DNA from: Capitella teleta | Lineage: Eukaryota; Annelida; Polychaeta; Capitellidae | NCBI GenBank assembly: GCA_000328365.1 | Contig: KB297741.1 | Span: 1,094,598 to 1,158,597 of the forward strand | Length of the DNA stretch: 64,000 bases | Direction of reading: 5' to 3' | Shown: piece after piece, positions 57,995 through 64,000 of the stretch | Layout of the letters: each line of letters starts with the position of its first letter | How positions within the stretch are numbered: position 1 is the stretch's first letter | Notes under the pieces: generated by a model | Told to the model about the DNA's origin: nothing | The model's database searches: none | The model's input: the letters and a program-made list of their open reading frames with translations, nothing else | Position numbers and translations under genes: made by a program

Positions 57995-58894
57995 AGAAAC
58001 AGAAACAGAAACAGAAACAATCAAAAGTAGTGAGAAGAGGTATGAACTAAGATACAAAATCAGAATGTAAAAAAAAAAATGTTTAAAACAGAAGCGAGAC
58101 AAACGAGATGTGTAAAAAAGTGACGAGGATTCTATGGCACATAGAATGATATTGCGGGAGGATTGCCGACGTTTCAAGAAGCGAAAAATAAGATTTCTAA
58201 CTACTTACGGTCTGTAGTTATCTTTGGAGTTAATATCTCCAACTTTGTTTTTCACAATAGGAATCAAGACAACTGAGATCATACTGTCAGGAAGGAAGCC
58301 ATGAAGGAAAAAGGACGAAATGCACATGCTCAACAATAACAAAAGTCTCCGAGAAGCATTTTCAGGTGTTCTGCATAGATTCCATCCACCCCACAAGAAT
58401 TATGGCAATATAATTTGAGAATAGCCTTCTCCACCTCTCGCTCAGTTACCATCATAGAAGAACAATCAATTTCAATGTTTACAGTAGACAAGTCAAACTT
58501 AGGAGAAGCAACAATTAAACAGATCAGAGTAGTGCTTGCGCCACAGCTCAGCAATTGAGATGTCTCCTGTCACCTGGTCGATTGTCGTTGAAAGTGGGGA
58601 TCTGCTACAGTTTATAGTCTTGACCTCCTGCCAAAAACTTCTAGGGTCAAGATCAGTTAATTTGTTAGCAAGTGCCTCTTTTCGAAGAGAGCTTTCATGT
58701 TTCTTGGTGAAGCATTGGACTTTGGCTCTTTTATGCATATCAAAGATTGGACCTTGTCTAGGTTTTCCAGCCAAGTGCCAAGCATGCATGGCGTCTCTGG
58801 ATGCTGCATACACGTCTTTAACATATTCAGACCAACCTGGCCTCCCCTGGTGATTCTTGCTTTCTTTACAGAGTGAATCGCCTGCATCTTTCAA
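57865..58894 (-). mobile_element. LINE fragment (CR1/L2-like), internally deleted
   Basis: The minus-strand 3' end has the typical GGAATAAAGTTTATCTATTT motif followed by TCTA-type repeats (57865-57905). Upstream in element sense lie linker and RT-start pieces: RPGWSEYVKDVYAASRDAMH, GKPRQGPIFDMHKRAK, FWQEVKTINCSRSPLSTTID, LWRKHYSDLFN, NSCGVDGIYAEHLK, then SVVLIPIVKNKVGDINSKDN YRP. The text stops at 58205, just at RT block DNYRPIAL, so the RT core is deleted. A frame change lies near 58530 and another near 58340-58390. A poly(A) run (57965-57993) and a (CAGAAA)n repeat occupy the 3' UTR. Confidence 0.83.
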
Positions 58895-58899
58895 GCAGG

Positions 58900-59370
58900 T
58901 GACAATGTAACAATGGTAACAAGGTCGTCATATAGTAGAGGACAATCGCAGGCTGGTAGGTTGTTACGAAAATAATATTGTGTGGCGTGGTTGCAGAATC
59001 CCTGCTCTCTTGGAATAGACTCTCCTGAGTGTGTTAGTGGGGAGATTAGCGGGATAGCCTTGGTTGGTAAAGAGTGAGTGCTACGATGTTCAAAATTTTC
59101 ATATTTTGTGATACGTTTTCTGTGGCGTAGAAGTTGGCAATAAAAGGATGGAGTACTTGCAGTCCTTTGGGTGGAATGCTTGAATTGAAAGTAGTTGTGA
59201 CTATCTGTGGATTTGTAATGTACTTTTGGTCGTAAGATTTCCCTTGTTGTTGATGATCGTAAGGTCGAGGAAGTTGATAGTGTTGACGGAAATCTCTCCT
59301 CAAATCTCTTTTGTAATTGATAGCAGGGTAAAAGTTGTTGGTGAAGCTCGTCCATTGTGTGATTTCTTCT
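58900..59370 (-). mobile_element. Penelope-like retroelement fossil fragment
   Basis: The minus strand shows the C-terminal RT region of Penelope-like elements, including a YKSTDSHNYFQF stretch matching the family's YKPTDSHNYL signature and a following LLRHRKRI. It is clearly broken, with several disruptions, and only a few hundred bases remain. It abuts the LINE fragment in the same orientation. An old copy. Confidence 0.65.
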
Positions 59371-60785
59371 TCATCTAACCATAGAAGATGTATGGCACTG
59401 CGGTCGCTGAGATGAACACATATATTGTCGCGTATCTACATACCCCGCAACCCAAAGCTGTGACGTAAGACACTTTACATTGTAATGCATATAGCATTTT
59501 TCTTTTAGCTAGAATGAGTTTTACAAGGATCAGAGAAAGTGAATGTAAAAGCAAGGGTGATGAATGGTGACATGGATGTGCGCTCAGAGGCGAGATTGTG
59601 AGGACAGACCCTAATAAACCATGAGGATAAAACTGGGTCAAAGCTCTGCTTTGCATGGACAATTGTAAAGACGAGCGGAGGTGATGGATTATAAAATTGT
59701 ATAGGTGAATCGTTTCAAGGTGATGTTACCAGATGTGTATAATTTATTCCGCATTGGATTTGGATGGGTTTAGCATTTATCGAATTCCAGAGTTCGATTT
59801 CGAATGACTCTTGATGCAGATCTTACTCGTGGACTGGGACGCGCTCACAATCTGTGTGTATTACGTCTTGTAGAACATTATTATCAGCATAATGTGAGAA
59901 TAACGCGTTTTTTTGGACAACGCAAGAAATAAAAGGAAAACGTTATCATATGCACCCTCAGCCGTGTGACTCATGGCATGTCACGCAAATGGCACACGAA
60001 GGCCTCGTATGGCACACCATGGAAGAGGGATGTACGCGAGACACAAGCGAAAAATGAGTTACAGTAAGTTGATTTCATCTTAGGTGAAGCAACACCATAT
60101 TGAACTAAATTCACTCCACAGGAAATGAAAGTCATGGAGTGGGGAATAACGACATGACATTGAAGGGAATCCTTATCAACAGATCATTTCCTCTATACTC
60201 CTCCATTTCAACCAATTTCTATGTTCTCTTCCATGTCATGCGCGTTCCTTGTTAAAACACCCATCTTTTTAATGGACACGTGTCCATTACAAAGATGACC
60301 TTCAATCTCTTCATTTTGACTCTCTCTCTCTCTCAGAGACACTACTAAATTAGTTATCCTTGATGGACTTTGAAGGACAAACATGTCACACATTGAGTGC
60401 GGGTCATGTGTTTTTGTTTGTGTTTGTGCTTGACATGTTTTGCGATATTCAATATGATATCATGATAATGCAATCAGTCAGAGACTGTAAAGTAAATATG
60501 TGATAAGAACTTCAACTTAGCTCGGCAACGGGACGCTTTCATAACGAATGTGTGATGTTTACACCACAGAGTAACTAACCACCAGTATGACAGATAATGT
60601 CTGATAATTATATGGAAAACCTCGCGTCAAGAGCAATAAACCAAGAGGAGTGGATCACATTAGTTGGTCCCAGTAGAATATCGAGGGTGTGAAGGGATTC
60701 ATATAAAGAGCAGTATCACCAACGAGATTGGTGTTCTCGAGTGCAAAGGATGTCGGCTCTAATTCGATCGATAAAAAGCATCGCG
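59371..60785. other. Intergenic, no gene seen
   Basis: No supported gene. A short CT run is at 60322-60337. Confidence 0.45.
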
Positions 60786-60865
60786 TCCACCGAGGATTCG
60801 AATTCAGGCACCAAAGGCCTTGTGTTTTAAGGCAGGGTCTTTTACTCTACTGCCATTGATATGTA
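60786..60865 (-). repeat. tRNA-like sequence (SINE head or tRNA relic)
   Basis: The minus strand has an A-box-like TGGCAGTAGAG (60845-60855) and a B-box-like GAATTCGAATCC (60793-60804) at tRNA-like spacing. The arms do not form a clean cloverleaf and the sequence differs from the SINE family described above, so I call it a relic of a second tRNA-derived repeat. Confidence 0.45.
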
Positions 60866-61908
60866 GATACCCCAGATGCTTCGGATCACGCTGATCCTTA
60901 GAATTTTAGAATGGATTAAATCTGCTTTAAGTATACATGTACTTAATTTTCCTTCTCGGCATCAGAGGAGGATAGATAATTATGCTACAATGGATCACAC
61001 AGGCGGCACGAAATATTGACACTATTAAACTGCTGAGAGATGGATATCAGCATCTCGATTTATTTGACAATGATATGAGATTGAAGGCAACCTATTCAAT
61101 ATAATTAGGCAGATTGCTTACCCCTTTGTTGCGCCACCATCAAATGCGATTGGGAGCCGCAATATTGATAAACCGTCTACAATTATTTGTAAAGCTTCTG
61201 TATTGCTAAACGTATTTAGCTTGATCACGTACAAGACTAGTATGCCCTTTGTGTCCACTTTTTCCTTTACAAACTGACAACTTTGGCTTTGTTGGCGTCC
61301 CTAATAGCGAATGAACACATGTAGCAGTTTATGAAACAAATGCACAAATTTGGCAAGATGACTTCATTGTAACTTCCACTTCGAGTGTAATAAACAAAAT
61401 TGGAATAAAAATAAAGTTTGGGGTATGTTTTCCATCGAAAACTTGCCGCCTTGTGTTCAGAACCACAGGCGAAAAATATCCAGAAAACTCAAGGGGCTCT
61501 TTCGTCAATCTTAATGAACTACCGCAATGGAATCCGACATTGACAATCTTCAATATAATCAAATCAGTGTGAAATCTGAACGACCGTTGTCATGACAATC
61601 TCTGTCAATTTCATCGAGGTAAAGGCTGAGAATAAATGAACGTTAAAAACCCTGGGGTCAATTGCGTGCGTGATGACGTCATTCATTGCAACCATAGGAG
61701 AGATGTGCAAATGGAGTGTACATGGTGTATTGCGTTTGTGTTACATACATTTCGACGGAGTTCTTGTTCGATGTGCTATACCGGACGTTCAGCAAGCACG
61801 GATTGCCATTGCTACTCAATTAAATGTTAATACTTGGTCATCGTTGCTCGCTTGAAGATACATTTACATAAGACTAATCTAAGACTAATCCTAATACCTC
61901 GAATTGTA
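60866..61908. other. Intergenic, no gene seen
   Basis: Several open frames of 60-77 codons but no domain or splice support. Confidence 0.45.
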
Positions 61909-61948
61909 TTGCATAGATGAATTACACAAGTGTAATTCATCTATGCAA
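61909..61948. repeat. Perfect inverted repeat, 19-bp arms
   Basis: Arms TTGCATAGATGAATTACAC and its exact complement are separated by AA. Too short-looped for a normal MITE. Confidence 0.95.
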
Positions 61949-62442
61949 TTCATGCATCCACCCTCCGAGGGCAAAGGACACAGTCCAAAGTGTAATTCAC
62001 CAGTGATGCCAGATCAGTGAACCTTTTGCCATGAGAGATTGTTCGGATGTGAGGGATAGGAATGCTTAATGAAAATGGCCAAGACAGGATTTACGATGCC
62101 TTCGCGAGACGAATAATGAAAATGTTAAAAACGAGCCACGGCATGGAGGAGTTATTGTGCTTGCATGGTTCATCTGAATATTATACAATATAATGCATAA
62201 CCGTGAAGCATCCCGGCTCTGACTGACTTCATACACTGCTGCTTCATCAATAATTGCTCGTTCGATGACCGAATTTAGTTAATTAATTGAAACTTCGTGC
62301 TTGAACGGTACTTGTATTGGTCAGATCTATTGGTCGTTTATTTTTGGAAAATGTGATCTCCAAATTTCTAGCGCGTGCAACAGGTCTAACTTCTCGAAGT
62401 GCAACAAGTACCTGAATGTTAAAACAGCACTCTGTGTACTGA

Positions 62443-62485
62443 GGTGCAAAAGAAATTGGATGTACTGTTGAATTTCTTTTGCACC
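62443..62485. repeat. Perfect inverted repeat, 15-bp arms
   Basis: GGTGCAAAAGAAATT and its exact complement, with a 13-base loop. Confidence 0.95.
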
Positions 62486-62861
62486 AAACTTTGCAACGTT
62501 CAGCTCCATGCCTCTGGATGTGTATATTTAATATTATACAGATTCAGTGCCTTGTAGCCAATATCCTTTTATAAATTATATGAGTTAAGCTTCTGTAGAA
62601 ATTCACGAGCACGGTGAATTCTTGGAACTTCGAGGGAATCCCTTTGAATGACGTCATTCGGTCCCGCAGGACACACTGTTGCTGCGGTTGATAACCAAGT
62701 ATTTGCATAGTGCAGATAAACCAAGAGGAAAGAGCAGCCCAGATTGCAAGAAATGAGGACATCAAATGAAAGCATTCCACGTTGTTCTCGCTTCGACTCC
62801 TGATCAGAACCATGTTTTGGTAATCAGAAGGATAAGAGTTAAATCTCACTGTTAATTGAGC

Positions 62862-62906
62862 TTTGGGTAACTGTATCGATTTTCAAAATCGATACAGTTA
62901 CCCAAA
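62862..62906. repeat. Perfect inverted repeat, 22-bp arms
   Basis: The arm starts TTTGGGTAACTGTATCGAT and extends three T; the exact complement follows after a single C. Confidence 0.95.
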
Positions 62907-63084
62907 ACGCTTGAATTTTCGCAAGGTTTGTAAGCACGGGTATATACCAGCAATACGAAGCTAAAATTAACCATCTTGTGATATTTTGGGGTCCTAATTG
63001 GTGTCACCTTTTCTTTCTTTCTGTTTTCTTTTTCGTTTTTTTCTTTTTCTTTTTCTTCTTCTTCTACTTTTTTTTTCTTTTTTT

Positions 63085-63548
63085 TATACAGAGTGGGTCG
63101 AAAGTAGTCAATATCCAATAACAAAACTCTAAAATTTGCTCAAATGTATCAATTATTAAAAAAAAATAACTACCTGGCATGGATATCGATTGACGAGCGT
63201 TCTAAGGAATGTCATCTCTTGTATGGCGCTTCAATATAAACTCTCTGTTTTGTTTTGATTTAAGTATTGCCTTAAGTATACGTTCAATAAAGCGTATCCA
63301 TGGTCCGGAGCCCTGTTTGCCGCCAAAGGTGGAAATATTGCGGAATGATGAGTATTCTCTATTTATTGAGATAACTCGGCATATATGTTGATGAACTTGG
63401 AACAGAAATGATAGGAATATCCGTACGACATGGTAGACTAACCATACCAGGTATTTAAATTTCATATCTTTGTGTGATTTTTACACTGTGATCTGTTTTG
63501 TAACATCATGCGTAGTAAATATAGACTACTTTTGGCCCACTCTGTATA
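63085..63548. mobile_element. Mariner-like TIR element, copy 2
   Basis: Ends TATACAGAGTGGGTCGAAAG and reverse-complemented TATACAGAGTGGGCCAAAAG are inverted repeats. The interior matches the 42.0-kb copy (GAAATGATAGGAATA, CGCCAAA.GTGGAAATAT, TATCCATGGT). A CT-rich low-complexity tract precedes it at 63005-63084. On the minus strand a short degenerate frame (STFGGKQGSGPWIRFIERI) may be a transposase relic. Confidence 0.82.
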
Positions 63549-64000
63549 GAACGATTGTTGAATCTGTGCACGCTGCCGCGATTCATGGGCACTGTATATA
63601 CACGCACTCGTATAGTTGGATAAGAAGGTGTCACCCCGAGTCGAGCAGCATCGTTGGAGCTTCTCCCGCTGCAGCATTAGGGGTTAATTTCGACACAGGC
63701 AGAAGAGCCGGGGCCTCAGACCCGTGCAGACATGGAACTAGGAAGGCAGCACAACTACGCTATGTGGTGTTACTTCGTGGCGATTGTAATCAAAGGATTG
63801 CTGTGTGAACAAACTCCGGATTACACGAATAATCGGCAAGATCTTCAGTGAGTCCTCCGGTGTACCTTTGGTTGCGTCATTGTGGTCATCTGCAAAAATA
63901 AGCTCTTCTCCTACTGCCCTCGTTATGCCTTTGAAGTTGTTATATATGATCTTTAATTGACTATTGTTTTGATACGATCAATCGTGTGTGGAGCATCTGG
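63549..64000. other. Window end, no gene seen
   Basis: A frame enters at 63470 and closes at 63808 without recognisable domain. GC content is a little higher at 63640-63760, so a first exon cut by the window edge cannot be excluded. Confidence 0.4.

Noticed and set aside
58891-59355. 154-codon minus-strand frame as a host gene
   Set aside because: It carries Penelope-like reverse transcriptase signatures and is part of a fossil retroelement.

Overview
This is an AT-rich, repeat-dense piece of an animal genome. It has multi-exon genes with GT-AG introns, AATAAA signals, animal protein families (prominin, a PhyH-type dioxygenase, a secreted LRR protein) and a broad mix of DNA transposons, LINEs and a tRNA-derived SINE. 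The very short PhyH-gene introns (several under 80 bp) and the element mix suggest a marine invertebrate, perhaps a deuterostome such as an echinoderm. That is an impression only; nothing here identifies the species. Two runs of exactly 50 N (41423-41472 and 56612-56661) are assembly gaps.

Genes. (1) 738-3391 (+): an intronless five-membrane-pass prominin in two overlapping frames, needing one frameshift. (2) about 9325-7095 (-): a three-exon gene with TATA box and poly(A) signal for a 262-aa secreted protein with two short related Cys domains and a Lys/Glu/Gly-rich tail. (3) 36107-36496 (+): a 129-aa secreted six-cysteine peptide or peptide precursor. (4) 42787-45156 (+): a nine-exon PhyH-family Fe(II)/2-oxoglutarate dioxygenase of 360 aa with all catalytic residues. 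(5) 52614-53234 (+): a 206-aa single-exon secreted LRR protein. No common pathway is apparent; they are separately transcribed genes in a repeat-rich background.

Repeats dominate the rest. A tRNA-derived SINE occurs six times (6.3, 9.7, 14.5, 19.6, 40.3 and 55.3 kb), five copies with recognisable target-site duplications. At 11.3-15.5 kb a Tc1-like transposon is split by a LINE and by a SINE. Two TTAA-flanked MITE families (three copies at 21.2, 39.1 and 41.5 kb; two copies at 25.3 and 45.4 kb), one mariner-like TIR family (42.0 and 63.1 kb), a hAT-like element (4.4-5.2 kb), further Tc1-like copies (10.1, 46.2, 51.8 kb), LINE fragments (16.7 and 57.9-58.9 kb) and a Penelope-like fossil fragment (58.9-59.4 kb) complete the set. 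A pure (ATT)n tract of 218 bp lies at 31591-31808.

Unusual points: promoter-like motifs inside one MITE family; a MITE end supplying a TATA-like sequence upstream of the dioxygenase gene; a near-identical 0.45-kb duplication beside one gap and a 27-bp direct repeat around the other; and three perfect inverted repeats within 1 kb at 61.9-62.9 kb. The large intervals at 21.9-25.3, 25.8-30.8, 31.8-36.1, 47.0-51.8 and 59.7-63.1 kb hold no gene I can support.
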